A DNA stretch of 64,000 bases, taken from Thereva unica. Taxonomy: Eukaryota > Arthropoda > Insecta > Diptera > Therevidae. The notes below the pieces were generated by a model, which ran no database searches, was not told the DNA's origin, and was given only the letters and a program-made list of their open reading frames with translations. The translations under genes were made by a program, and so were the position numbers. The stretch is taken from NCBI GenBank assembly GCA_949987705.1, contig OX465286.1, positions 24,168,045 through 24,232,044 of the forward strand, read 5' to 3'. Shown here piece by piece: positions 1 to 9,837 of this stretch (position 1 is its first letter; each line of letters begins with the position of its first letter).

Positions 1-303
1 TTGCATTAAAAATGAAAAATAAAAATTTTATTTTTTACATTAGTATTAGGTACCAAAAATGATAAATTATAAAAATTTTCCTATGTTACTATATATAGAA
101 TTTGGTATCAAAAATGATATATTCAAAGATTTTTTCCTATGTAACTAAAAGTTCTTCAAAAAAAAATATTTTTAATATTTTCGTAGCCTTAAGGCATATA
201 AAAGTAATATAATTGCATTAGAAATGAAAAATAAAAATTTTATTTTTTACATTAGTATTAGGTACCAAAAATGATAAATTATAAAAATTTTCCTATGTTA
301 CTT
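1..303. repeat. AT-rich direct repeat in rDNA-type spacer
   Basis: Bases 1-91 recur at about 213-303 with one or two differences, a period of about 212 bp. Shorter related blocks (GGTATCAAAAATG followed by CCTATGT) recur at about 107-165 and 311-345. The position upstream of an 18S start suggests repeated intergenic spacer or external transcribed spacer sequence (inference). Confidence 0.6.
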
Positions 304-994
304 AGTAAAAAAGTGGTATCAAAAATGGTAAGCCATTTTCCTATGTTTTGAGTATGTACGATATTACGATACATGCGTAAAACCTATTATATATAGATAG
401 GTTAAGCTGAGATGCATATAATTTTGGCTATACCAAAAGTGATAAAGGAGTTCAATAACATATAATGTTAGTATATTGTTGATGATGAGTTGATTTTTTG
501 GAGAGATATGAGGTGTTTTGATGATTTATAATTGAAGAAATATTATATGAGATTTCGATGATTTTATGATATATTCTTATAAAAAAAATTAGTAAGAGGT
601 TTTTTTTTATAATTATGGTTTTAGCAATAGGTGATATTGCTTACTATAAAAATTACTACATTGTATGACCATGAATTTATAATTAAAGCTTATAATATAT
701 GCTTTTTATTATAACTTTCATAAAATGGTCGCAGGTGAAAAATAAAATTAATTTTTATAAAAAATATGCAAATTCTTTAAAAAATGGTGCTTTTGAAAGA
801 TATTAGAAATAAGAATCAAAAAGTTTCTTATTCAAGTGATTTTTTAACAAATCGCTATAGAATGGGTGATGAAAATTATTATTAAATTTTATATAATTAT
901 ATACTATATATAATAATGAAAGTATATTTACAATTAATTATGATAATACTATTTAATTAGTATTATTTTGTTGTTTTAATATATTAGTACATTG

Positions 995-995
<1 letters not shown>
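304..995. other. AT-rich non-coding spacer upstream of 18S
   Basis: No coding region or known element is recognised. The stretch is very AT-rich and leads into the (TA)n tract and the 18S start, which fits intergenic/external transcribed spacer. Confidence 0.5.
384..403 (+). promoter_or_regulatory. Possible RNA polymerase I initiator-like site
   Basis: A TATATATAGATAGG-like stretch lies in the spacer about 750 bp upstream of the 18S start. Arthropod Pol I start sites often centre on TATATA followed by purines and GG. This is a resemblance only; there is no comparison to a mapped start from this species. Confidence 0.2.

Positions 996-1068
<73 letters not shown>
996..1068. repeat. (TA)n dinucleotide tract
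   Basis: An almost pure TA repeat of about 70 bp lies about 80 bp upstream of the 18S start. Confidence 0.95.
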
Positions 1069-1074
<6 letters not shown>

Positions 1075-1146
1075 ATATAAAAGTGAAATTATATTTACAT
1101 TATGTACAATAAATGTGCGTATAATAATTGTAAATTATTACACATA

Positions 1147-1231
1147 ATTCTGGTTGATCCTGCCAGTAGTTATATGCTTGTCTCAAAGATTAAGCCATGC
1201 ATGTCTAAGTACACACGAAATTACAGTGAAA
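1147..1231 (+). rRNA. 18S rRNA, 5' end only (truncated)
   Basis: Begins ATTCTGGTTGATCCTGCCAG and continues through the conserved TATATGCTTGTCTCAAAG and GCCATGCATGTCTAAGTA blocks, as in fly 18S. Homology stops near 1231 where an interspersed repeat begins, so only about 85 of roughly 1,900-2,000 bases are present. This cannot give a working SSU rRNA. The fly-like variant (TAGTTATATGC, AAGTACACACGAA) is the main taxonomic clue at this end of the window. Confidence 0.93.
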
Positions 1232-1390
1232 ATCGGGGTCCTGCGGTCCTAAAACATGGGCGTCACCCTTAAAAATGCAAAAAAACACCCCTTTTGGGGG
1301 GTTTTTCGCGATTATTTCGATAATAATGAAAACTAATGCAATGAAATACTCTTTTTTAATATTTATTTGCGAAGGTGGTTGATTTTTACC
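1232..1390. repeat. Interspersed repeat A (inverted copy at 22753-22908)
   Basis: The block starting ATCGGGGTCCTGCGGTCC and ending near GGTGGTTGATTTTTACC is the reverse complement of 22753-22908, with small differences. It abuts the truncated 18S directly, so it marks an insertion or rearrangement breakpoint. Family unknown. Confidence 0.8.
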
Positions 1391-1926
1391 AGTGTTGGGC
1401 AAAATTTAATCTGATTGATGATTAATGATTGCGAATAAAAGCTGTAGTCTGTAATCATGATTAGAGATTGATATATTTAATCAGAGAAGTAATCATTTTA
1501 GGTGATTGATGATTGATCAATTTCAACCGCAATCATGATTAAATGATTAAAATTTTAGATTAAAAGTGAATTTTTTTGGAGATGTTAAGTTTTAACGTTG
1601 GATTTCTATTCTTTAATGTTTTATTTGAATATTTTATTTTGTGAATCCGTCAGTTAAGAGTTTTGTGGTCAAAATTTGTGAATTAAAAAGTGGGAATAAT
1701 TTTGGCAATTGTGCTCCGATTGCACTGAAAATCGGCCCAGAATTTTTACATTTAAGTACTGTAATTTTAAAATTATCTTTTATATTTTATTAGTTCATTT
1801 TAAAAAGCATGTTTGTAGTTTTTGATGGGAAAACTTTTTAGGCACGTTGGGCAATTTTCCGTCACGGTCATTTTTTATGCGTACCGTGGGAAAAATTTTC
1901 CTTTGGGGATTTCAGTTTTTATTGTA
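1391..1926. other. AT-rich non-coding stretch
   Basis: Dominated by degenerate TGATTAATGATTG-like runs at about 1405-1560. The CAGTGTTGGGCA at 1389 recurs in the same orientation at about 2424 and resembles a hAT terminus, but no partner end or TSD was found. A block at about 1678-1740 resembles one unit of the ~108-bp repeat further on. No gene seen. Confidence 0.4.
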
Positions 1927-2433
1927 TGAGTTAGTACTATGTACTACGTAATATATACTATGTTTTATGTACTAAGTGTGTACTATGTATTAGGTACTAT
2001 GTACTCGGACTATGAACTGTGCGCTATGATTATGAACTATGTATTATGCAGTATGTACTACGTACTGTATACTATAAACTATGTATTATGTACTATGTAC
2101 TATGTACAAGGTATTGTGTACTATGTATTATGTACTAGGTATTATGAATATATAGTACATAGCTCTGTTGTATTTTGTACTATGTAGTAGATGGTATGAT
2201 TAGGTACCATATACTCTGAGCTATGTTGTATGTACTATTTATTATGTACTATGTACTAGGCATTATGTACTATGTATTATCTATACACGGTATATTATGT
2301 ATTACGTATTACGTACTAAATATTATGTACTATGCACCATAAATTATATACCATGTTATATCTATTATATACTGTACTACGCACTATGTATATTGCTATG
2401 AACTATGTATTATGTACTATGTATCAGTGTTGG
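1927..2433. repeat. Degenerate TACTATG heptanucleotide satellite
   Basis: About 500 bp built from variants of the 7-mer TACTATG (TATTATG, TACTACG, TACTAGG). Because 7 is not a multiple of 3, every frame reads a repeating Tyr/Val/Leu/Cys/Thr/Met peptide; the resulting open frames are artefacts of the repeat. Confidence 0.85.
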
Positions 2434-2512
2434 GCATCTACTACTAATTTTTTAATCAGGCCAATAATATTGATAATGATGATAATGATTATGAAATCTA
2501 TTCTAAACCTGG

Positions 2513-2836
2513 ATTGTGTTCCCATTGTACTGAGTATCGGGAGGTTTTAAGGGCTCCCAATAACGAATTTGTTGTCATTTTGGGAAATGTGTTCTGATTG
2601 TACTGAAATTCAGTATCGGGGGGTTTGAAGGGTTCCAAATGACGAATTTGTGGTCAAAATTTTAAAATTCAAAATGGCGGACGAGTTTTGGCAAATGTGT
2701 TCCGATTGTACTGAAATTCAGTATGGGGGGTTTTAGGGGTTCCAAATGTCGGATTTGTGGTCAAAATTTTAAAATTCAAAATGGCGGACTAGTTTTGGCA
2801 ATTGTGCTCCGATTGTATTGAAATTCAATCCAACAT
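2513..2836. repeat. Tandem repeat, about 108-bp unit, three copies
   Basis: Three successive units share GATTGTACTGAAATTCAGTA, then a G-run, GGTTCCAAATG, TTTGTGGTCAAAATTTTAAA and AATGGCGGAC. A more diverged unit lies at about 1678-1740. Non-coding. Confidence 0.75.
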
Positions 2837-2856
2837 AATGGTAAATAACGTGCCAA

Positions 2857-3366
2857 GCGACCCCAAAGACCTTTAGGGTTCGATTTTCTTAACGTTTTGA
2901 ATGGACTATTTACCTGTTTTCAGCAAAAGACTTTTATTTTATATTTTAAAAATAAAAGTCTTCAAAGACTTTTATAGAAAAACTGGAAAAATAAAAATCT
3001 TGAAAAGACTTTTATGCAAGACAGAAAAAAATAAAAGTCTTTTTTAACAGTTATTTTTGATTTTAAAAATAAAAGTCATCTCATAACAGTTTTGAAAGAC
3101 TTTTCAAATAAAAAACAAAAATAAGTGTTTTTAATGACCTAAAACTTTTTTAGTTAAATATAACTGTTATTTTTTATTTAAAAAATTAAAATTAATTTTA
3201 ACTATTAAACTTGACTTTTATAATAAAAATCTACAATGGAAAAGTAACCCCACCACCGCGTAGAACTCGCTATTCTGAGTATCCAGTATAAATTTTATGC
3301 AGATCAGACATTTACTATTTGATTTTTTAAGTCAAAAATACAAATATAACAGTTATTTACGATCCT
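2857..3366. repeat. Interspersed repeat B (direct copy at 22912-23424)
   Basis: Starts GCGACCCCAAAGACC and runs through several AAATAAAAGTCTT motifs to TATAACAGTTATTTACGATCC. The same sequence recurs in direct orientation at 22912-23424, with a few indels. Internally it carries short repeats of AAAGACTTTTAT and its complement. Unclassified. Confidence 0.85.
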
Positions 3367-3584
3367 TGTAAAATAGCTATCGTAGTTCGAAAATTACACT
3401 ATAAAAACAATTGTGATATTGTGCTTAAAGCCTAGCACGTTGATCAGGCTATAGAAATTCTAACTAAAACTATGTAAAAAATGATTTATTAGGTGGATAA
3501 ATTGGTGCGGCTGATTTTATATTTTTGAATTTTTTGGATCCCTGTTTAATTTCTACTTAAATTTTATTGTGGTTTTTTATTATA

Positions 3585-4896
3585 CAGGGTGAGAGAAAAG
3601 TCCGGCACCGGTTCGATATTTCCTAAACGGTAGGTTTTCGTGAAAAAAGTTTGTAGCAAAAGTTGCTCAGCTTGGAGGGTAGATTCGTTTGAATACAAAA
3701 CTCACCCCCACCCACTCACCCCCTCGCAGGGGGTGGGGGTAACTCTAAATTTTTAAATAGCAACCCCCATTTTTTTTCACGGATTATGATTCTCCGAAGA
3801 AAAATATGAAACTTTCGCTTTAACATTTTTTTTATCCGAAGCTTCCCTGCACCCCCAAAATGAATTTTTGGGGATGGGGAATAGTCCGGCACCGTTTCGA
3901 TATTTTCTGAACGGTAGGTTTTCGTGAAAAAAGTTTGTAGCAAAGGTTGCTCACCTTGGAGGGTAGAATTGTTTGAACACAAAACTCACCCCCACCCACT
4001 CACCCCCTCGCAGGGGGTGGGGGTAACTCTAAATTTTTAAATAGCAACCCCCATTTTTTTTCACGGATTATGATTCTCCGAAGAAAAATATGAAACTTTC
4101 GCTTTAACATTTTTTTTTATCCGAAGCTTCCCTGCACCCCCAAAATGAATTTTTGGGGATGGGGAATAGTCCGGCACCGTTTCGATATTTTCTGAACGGT
4201 AGGTTTTCGTGAAAAAAGTTTGTAGCAAAGGTTGCTCACCTTGGAGGGTAGAATTGTTTGAACACAAAACTCACCCCCACCCACTCACCCCCTCGCAGGG
4301 GGTGGGGGTAACTCTAAATTTTTAAATAGCAACCCCCATTTTTTTTCACGGATTATGATTCTCCGAAGAAAAATATGAAACTTTCGCCTTAACATTTTTT
4401 TTATCCGAAGCTTCCCTGCACCCCCAAAATGAATTTTTGGGGATGGGGAATAGTCCGGCACCGTTTCCATATTTTCTGAACGGTAGGTTTTCGTGAAAAA
4501 AGTTTGTAGCAAAGGTTGCTCACCTTGGAGGGTAGAATTGTTTGAACACAAAACTCACCCCCACCCACTCACCCCCTCGCAGGGGGTGGGGGTAACTCTA
4601 AATTTTTAAATAGCAACCCCCATTTTTTTTCACGGATTATGATTCTCCGAAGAAAAATATGAAACTTTCGCCTTAACATTTTTTTTATCCGAAGCTTCCC
4701 TGCACCCCCAAAATGAATTTTTGGGGATGGGGAATAGTCCGGCACCGTTTCGATATTTTCTGAACAGTAGGTTTTCGTGAAAAAAGTTTGTAGCAAAAGG
4801 TGCTCAGGTTGGAGGGTAGAATCGTTTGAACACAAAACTCACCCCCACCCACTCACCCCCTCGCGGGGGGTGGGGGTAACTCTAAAATTTTAAATA
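3585..4896 (-). repeat. Left array of ~284-bp subterminal repeats (about 4.6 units)
   Basis: Unit starts recur every 284-285 bp (equivalent points at 3982, 4267, 4551, 4835). Each unit contains AGTCCGGCACCG followed by TTCGATATTT, the same motif as the transposon terminus, then GAACGGTAGGTTTTCGTGAA and a G/C-rich CCCCCTCGCAGGGGGTGGGG hairpin-prone block. The outermost unit carries the true end. An 88-codon frame in each unit simply follows the repeat, and 284 is not a multiple of three, so I do not call it a gene. Confidence 0.93.
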
Positions 4897-5068
4897 GCCG
4901 TTATGAAAATTGAGACCTCCAGTATCCTGTTTTTCAAATCATGAATGTCAGCAGGCTTACTTTCGTAGAATGGATTTTTCAAGACAAGAACGATTTCTCA
5001 GAACAACAGGGTCTATCAGTGTAACTCCGCTTAATCAAAATTTCAATACTGTCTCTTTCTGAGAACAT
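4897..5068 (-). pseudogene. Internally deleted remnant of a second, divergent mariner-type transposase
   Basis: Read on the minus strand, an ATG at 5068 opens MFSERDSIEILIKRSY, which matches the N-terminus of the intact gene (MPLTERERIEILIMRGY). After a stop and a deletion junction near 4985, minus-strand 4985-4897 matches the 3' coding part of the intact gene (6292-6382; shared YESKPADIHDLKNRIL) until the repeat array begins. The middle, with the catalytic residues, is gone. The remnant is clearly diverged from the intact gene, so it is not a simple recent fold-back copy. It is transcribed away from the intact gene, with about 260 bp between the two starts. Confidence 0.8.
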
Positions 5069-5328
5069 ATCGTCTCGGTTAAGAATGTAACAAAAAAACA
5101 AGAACCTAACAAGAACGAATTCTCGTGGATACTTTTCAATAAACATTTGTAAAAGATCAGAAGGCAAGAGTGCAATTTCAGATCAATAGTTGATGCCTTT
5201 AAATTGGAAAAATCTTTTTCAAACTTTGAATACCGGCCTGAAATATCTGGTTTCATTTCCATTGGGATATCACACCTACGTTTTCTTCTAGAATTGTACT
5301 TGTAATCTAAGTTTATTTTATTATAACC

Positions 5329-6471
5329 ATGCCTCTCACTGAACGAGAGAGGATTGAAATTTTGATTATGCGGGGCTACGGAAATCGAAAACGCTCTAAT
5401 CAGGAGACTGCAAACCTATTTAATGAAACACATCCAGAACGTGCCATCCCGATAAACAAATCTACCGTCAAGCGAACAGTTGATCGGTTCGTAGAAACAG
5501 GTAAGTCCTTTAAATGGTTTTGCTGATTTGTTAGGTAAATGCTGCTTTTTTGCATTCAATAAACAGGTTCTGTCACAGACAGGCCGAGACTCGGACGTCC
5601 GAGAACAGCTACAAATCCTGAAACATCACTGAATGTTCTCCTCAACTTCACCGAAGATTGTCATAAGTCGACACGGAAAGTAGGTCAGGCAATGGGAATT
5701 AGCGATTGGTCCGTGCGAAAAATTTTAAAAACTAACAAGTATCATCCATACAAAATTTGCTTGGTACAAGAGTTGGCGGACAACGATTTCGATCTGAGAG
5801 TCGAGTTTTGCGATGTCATGATGGATCGATATGATCAGAATCCAATGACATTTTTCTGGACCTGTTTTTCGGATGAGGCAAAATTTGAGCTAAATGGAAA
5901 TATGAATCGACACAACAGCAGGTACTGGTCTAGTATAAATCCACACTGGATGAGAGATTCTCACACACAATACCAGCAAAAAGTTAACGTTTGGGCTGGT
6001 ATTGTTGCAAATCAGATTGTGGGACCATTCTTCTTTGAAGAGAATCTCACAGCTACGCGATATATGAGAATGCTCCAAGAAGAAATTGTACCTGCAATCC
6101 GAAATATCGTTGGAGATCAATTTGAGCTAGTTCAGTTCCAACAAGACGGGGCACCAGGACATTTCGGACTGCAAGTACGTGCGTATCTGCATGAGACATT
6201 TCCCGGAAGATGGATTGGTCGGAGAGGAGCGATCGAATGGCCGCCACGATCGCCGGACCTGACACCCCTCGATTTCTTTTATTGGGGTTTCTTGAAAAAT
6301 CGCGTCTACGAAAGTAAGCCTGCAGACATTCATGATTTGAAAAACAGGATTCTGGTGGTCTCAAATTCCATAACGGCGGAAATGCTAGCACACGTTACAA
6401 ACAATTTCTACCAACGGCTGGCTCATTGCCAAGCAGTGGAAGGTCAACAGTTTGAGCACCTGCTTACATAA
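5329..6471 (+). CDS. Tc1/mariner-superfamily transposase (DD41D), one 66-bp intron
   Basis: Cut-and-paste DDE/D transposase that would bind the terminal repeats and move the element between TA sites in the nucleus. Exon 1 is 5329-5500 and exon 2 is 5567-6471. The intron 5501-5566 has GTAAGT and CAG borders; removing it joins VDRFVETG to SVTDRPRLGRPRT with no loss of frame, giving 358 aa, an ordinary family length. The N-terminal third is a helix-turn-helix DNA-binding region ending in the GRPRT motif. Catalytic Asp residues lie in FSDEAKF, FQQDGAPGH and SPDLTPLDFF; I count 41 residues between the second and third, the rosa-type DD41D spacing (counted by eye). The frame is open throughout, so this may be an active or recently active copy. 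A histone-like stem-loop follows 86 nt after the stop. Start choice: first ATG giving the conserved ERERIEILI start. Confidence 0.9.
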
Positions 6472-6557
6472 GTGAGAGTGCGTCGAAGGTTTGGAGTCAT
6501 TAAATACTGAGGGAGCGACGAACCTCGGGGTCCTTCAACGCTTCCACTTTAATAAAC

Positions 6558-6573
6558 GGCCCTTTTCAGGGCC
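6558..6573 (+). terminator. Histone-mRNA-like 3' stem-loop in the transposase 3' region
   Basis: The sequence GGCCCTTTTCAGGGCC forms a perfect 6-bp stem and TTTC loop. It fits the metazoan replication-dependent histone stem-loop consensus (GGYYYT stem, UUUC loop, ARRRCC) and has the usual flanks AATAAAC before and AAAA after. It lies 86 nt downstream of the transposase stop. In histone mRNAs this structure is bound by SLBP and sets non-polyadenylated 3' ends. No histone coding sequence is recognisable upstream. Function here is inferred. Confidence 0.6.
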
Positions 6574-6704
6574 AAAATGATGTGTGAAATCCGACCTGGA
6601 ACCTCCACGTGGTACACATCGGATAACGCTAATCCAGGAGGTGATGTCTGATCGTCTACTTGTCAGTAACCACACGTCAATACGTCGACAGTATTCATTC
6701 GGGA

Positions 6705-7823
6705 ATGCAGGGAAGCTTCGGATAAAAAAATTTTTAGACGAAAGTCTCATATTTTTTTTCGGAGAATCATAATCCGTGAAAAAAAATGGGGGTTGCTATT
6801 TAGAATTTTAGAGTTACCCCCACCCCCTGCGAGGGGGTGAGTGGGTGGGGCTGAGTTTTGTGATCAAACAATTCTACCCTCCAAGGTGAGCAACCTTTGC
6901 TACAAACTTTTTTCACGAAAACCTACCGTTCAGAAAATATGGAAACGGTGCCGGACTATTCCCCATCCCCAAAAATTCATTTTGGGGGTGCAGGGAAGCT
7001 TCGGATAAAAAAAATGTTAAAGCGAAAGTTTCATATTTTTCTTCGGAGAATCATAATCCGTGAAAAAAAATGGGGGTTGCTATTTAAAAATTTAGAGTTA
7101 CCCCCACCCCCTGCGAGGGGGTGAGTGGGTGGGGGTGAGTTTTGTGTTCAAACAATTCTACCCTCCAAGGTGAGCAACCTTTGCTACAAACTTTTTTCAC
7201 GAAAACCTACCGTTCAGGAAATATGGAAACGGTGCCGGACTATTCCCCATCCCCAAAAATTCATTTTGGGGGTGCAGGGAAGCTTCGGATAAAAAAAATG
7301 TTAAGGCGAAAGTTTCATATTTTTCTTCGGAGAATCATAATCCGTGAAAAAAAATGGGGGTTGCTATTTAAAAATTTACAGTTACCCCCACCCCCTGCGA
7401 GGGGGTGAGTTGGTGGGGGTGAGTTTTGTGTTCAAACGAATCTACCCTCCAAGCTGAGCAACTTTTGCTACAAACTTTTTTTACGAAAACCTACCGTTCA
7501 GGAAATATCGAACCGGTGCCGGACTATTCCCCACCCTCAAAAATTCGTTTTGGGGGTGCAGGGAAGCTTCGGATTAAAAAAATTTTAAGGCAAAAGTTTC
7601 ATATTTTTCTTCGGAGAATCATAATCCGTGAAAAAAAATGGGGGTTGCTATTTAAAAATTTGGAGTTACCCCCACCCCCTGCGAGGGGGTGAGTGGGTGG
7701 GGGTGAGTTTTGTGTTCAAACGAATCTACCCTCCAAGCTGAGCAACTTTTGCTTCAAACTTTTTTCACGAAAACCTACCGTTTAGGAAATATCGAACCGG
7801 TGCCGGACTTTTCTCTCACCCTG
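6705..7823 (+). repeat. Right array of ~284-bp subterminal repeats (about 4 units, inverted)
   Basis: Same unit as the left array in opposite orientation, period 284 bp (7142, 7426, 7710). The outer units carry the variant ending ATATCGAACCGGTGCCGGACT, identical in kind to the left terminus. The inner unit is diverged (starts near AATGCAGGGAAGCTTCGG). Between 6574 and 6705 nothing else is recognised. Confidence 0.92.
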
Positions 7824-7876
7824 TACATCTCGTCTACTGGTACGCTATTCAGTACCATTTTAGCTATTATGTATAT

Positions 7877-7992
7877 CGAAAAAACACATTGAATTGTAAC
7901 GCTTTATATTAAAAACAATCGTTCAATTTTGAAGACTTATCGCGTGCTTATCGTAAAAATATGATGAGGAATTTCTTGGAGTACGGGTCCAA
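7877..7992. other. Loop of the foldback element
   Basis: About 115 bp between the two arms (7839-7876 and 7993-8031 pair). No coding potential seen. Confidence 0.6.
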
Positions 7993-8430
7993 GTACATAA
8001 TAGCTAAAATGGTACTGAATAGCGTTCCAGTTAGTCTTGTGTAGTACATGTACTACGTACTAAAAAGAATTAGTTCCCAGCATTGTACTAGAACGAACTA
8101 TTCCCCGAACAAATCGGTCTTAGTTCACTTAGTTCACAAGAATTTTCCCATTTAAAAATTTCATTATCGCCCTATCAGCAAAGCAACTATAGACCCTAAA
8201 ACTTAATATAAAAAAAACGAAAAAGTCGTAATAATAATAAAAAAGGCGGCGCGAGCCAGGCCGTAAAAACCACCCTTCAGGTTGCATGGGCAGGCAAAAA
8301 CTATTGCGTAATTCCTTCATAAAAAAAATCCCTCAGCTCAGTCCCTGGTTCGGTTTGTTCGGTGTTGCGAACTAGTAAAAGACCGAGACCGAGTTGATTC
8401 TTGAGTAGTACATATACTACGTACTATTAA

Positions 8431-9144
8431 GGGGACCCGGTGGTCTAGCGCGCGTAAATTTGAGGCATTTTCAGGATTTTTTTTAAGGTAAAATCAATAA
8501 AAAAAACGATAATTGAACTATGTACACTTAATAAACTACTCAATATTTATACAAAAAAAATCTTATTAAAAAAAAAAATTGGTTTTTTATAAAAAAAATG
8601 CATCTGAAAATGACACCCTCAAAAAAATCGACTTGGCTGGCGTTGATGATTTAAGCTCTGTCAGACATACGAAAAAAAAAACAAAAATAGATTATTAATC
8701 TGTATGAGTGTCGCTATCGTCGGAACCAAAATAATTAAAAAAAAATTTTTTTTGACGAAATGGTGCACTTTTGAATTTTGGGTACACAAAATACGACTTT
8801 TTTACAAGACTTTTTTAACAAAAACAAAAAAAGTTATTAACATAAAAATTTTTTTTGGTTCCGACGATAGCCACTGGCATACTGAACAACATATTCAAAA
8901 TTTAGCCCAATCGGATGGACAGTTTTTTTCTTTTTGCCTTACGCAGTGCGGAAAAAAGTAGTTTTGAGATAAATGAGGTTGAAGTTTTACGCAAGGATTT
9001 TTTCGAAAAAATTTGACATAAACATGTACTCACTATTAATTTGCGATGCCAGCACCATTTTACAGCATATTTTCCAAAGTCTATACTTTCAAATAGTTAA
9101 AAAAAAAACGTTTTTTTTTGAAAATTCTAGACTACCGGGTCCCC
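8431..9144. mobile_element. piggyBac-like MITE with TTAA target (714 bp)
   Basis: TTAA at 8427-8430 and 9145-9148 flanks inverted ends GGGGACCCGGTGGTCTAG and GGGGACCCGGTAGTCTAG (one difference in 18). The interior has A/T runs and no protein I recognise; two open frames inside are low-complexity K/F-rich. The TTAA duplication suggests piggyBac mobilisation, though the GGGG terminus is atypical. Confidence 0.75.
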
Positions 9145-9148
9145 TTAA

Positions 9149-9669
9149 GAGTTCATTTCTAGCACTGTGTGGAAATAACTATTCCCTGAACAAATCGGTC
9201 TTCGCTGAGTTAGTTCACTGGTTTACAAGACCGAACCGAACGAACTAGAAGAGACTGAGCAGGGATTTTTATTATTGCGAAGGCCTTTTTTTGGCTCTTT
9301 TCGATATGTAAATATATATGTAGAGGTCGCGCCAAAAGAGTTGATGCCGCGTTTTCCATGCGCAGTAGAATCCCCGCATGCCGTTCCCGTCCCTTAGCCT
9401 AGTCGCAACAAATTTCGAAGGGGAAATTTGAAAACACATAAGCGCATTTCTTATCAACATGTGCGCAATTTTTATTTGTGTGCAGCTTTAATTTCCCCAG
9501 CTGCGTGCTTTTGAATTTTGATCACTTTTATGACATTAAACATTTTTAGATATATACAGAAAAAATCGTGTTTAGAATTATATTTCCTAAAAACATAGAC
9601 TTTTTGTGTGTTGGTGTGGTGTTGATTTTTTTGTATCTTTCTTTGAACAGTACTGGGTTGCTTTTTACA
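9149..9669. other. 5' non-coding region of the hAT element
   Basis: Contains AACTAT/GAACTAG-type motifs shared with 8041-8140 and 19060-19150, likely hAT subterminal sequence, then unremarkable sequence leading to the transposase start. No separate gene seen. Confidence 0.4.
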
Positions 9670-9837
9670 ATGGCGCCAAATAGAGTAAAGAAAAGTAATA
9701 CATATATGGTTTCATTTCACGGAAGATCCCGAAAAATGTCGCGCAAAATGTAAATACTGCTCTTTATATCTTAGTACAAAAAGTGGTTCGTTAGGTAATT
9801 TAAATCGTCACATGAAAAATAAACATCCTACAAAATC
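9670..9837 (+). pseudogene. hAT transposase, N-terminal BED zinc-finger part
   Basis: From ATG 9670 (MAPNRVKKSN) a 1-nt frame change near 9700-9706 leads into a BED finger: W and F residues, then CKYC spacing, GNLNRHMKNKH. BED fingers bind DNA at the N-terminus of many hAT transposases. Reading continues in frame across the BEL insertion into 16484 when the retroelement is removed. Broken by frameshift and insertion. Confidence 0.8.

Larger units (their letters stand above)
3585..7823 (+). mobile_element. DD41D mariner-type transposon with inverted subterminal arrays
   Basis: The element begins CAGGGTGAGAGAAAAGTCCG and ends with its reverse complement, flanked by TA on both sides (3583-3584 and 7824-7825). 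The empty site survives in the other arm of the foldback. From outside in it has a left array of ~284-bp repeats, a minus-strand remnant of a second transposase, an intact plus-strand transposase gene, a histone-like 3' stem-loop, and a right array in opposite orientation. At 4,239 bp it is far longer than typical 1.3-2 kb mariners, because of the arrays. Tc1/mariner membership follows from the TA target, the terminal repeats and the DDE/D transposase. Confidence 0.9.

Noticed and set aside
1205..1402. Minus-strand ORF across the 18S/repeat junction
   Set aside because: Spans rRNA and an interspersed repeat; no protein signal.
1389..2436. hAT element between two CAGTGTTGGGCA motifs
   Set aside because: The two motifs are in the same orientation with no inverted partner, TSD or transposase.
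1939..2550. Tyr/Val/Met-rich ORFs
   Set aside because: Product of a degenerate TACTATG satellite.
3716..4835. 88-codon ORFs repeated in each unit of the mariner-type arrays (both sides)
   Set aside because: They exist because the DNA unit is repeated; the period (284) is not divisible by three, composition is not protein-like, and no domain is recognisable.
6471..6560. Captured histone coding sequence before the stem-loop
   Set aside because: No reading frame between the transposase stop and the stem-loop matches a histone C-terminus convincingly.
8704..9248. Two ORFs inside the 714-bp TTAA MITE
   Set aside because: K/F/N-rich translations of A/T runs with no transposase motif.
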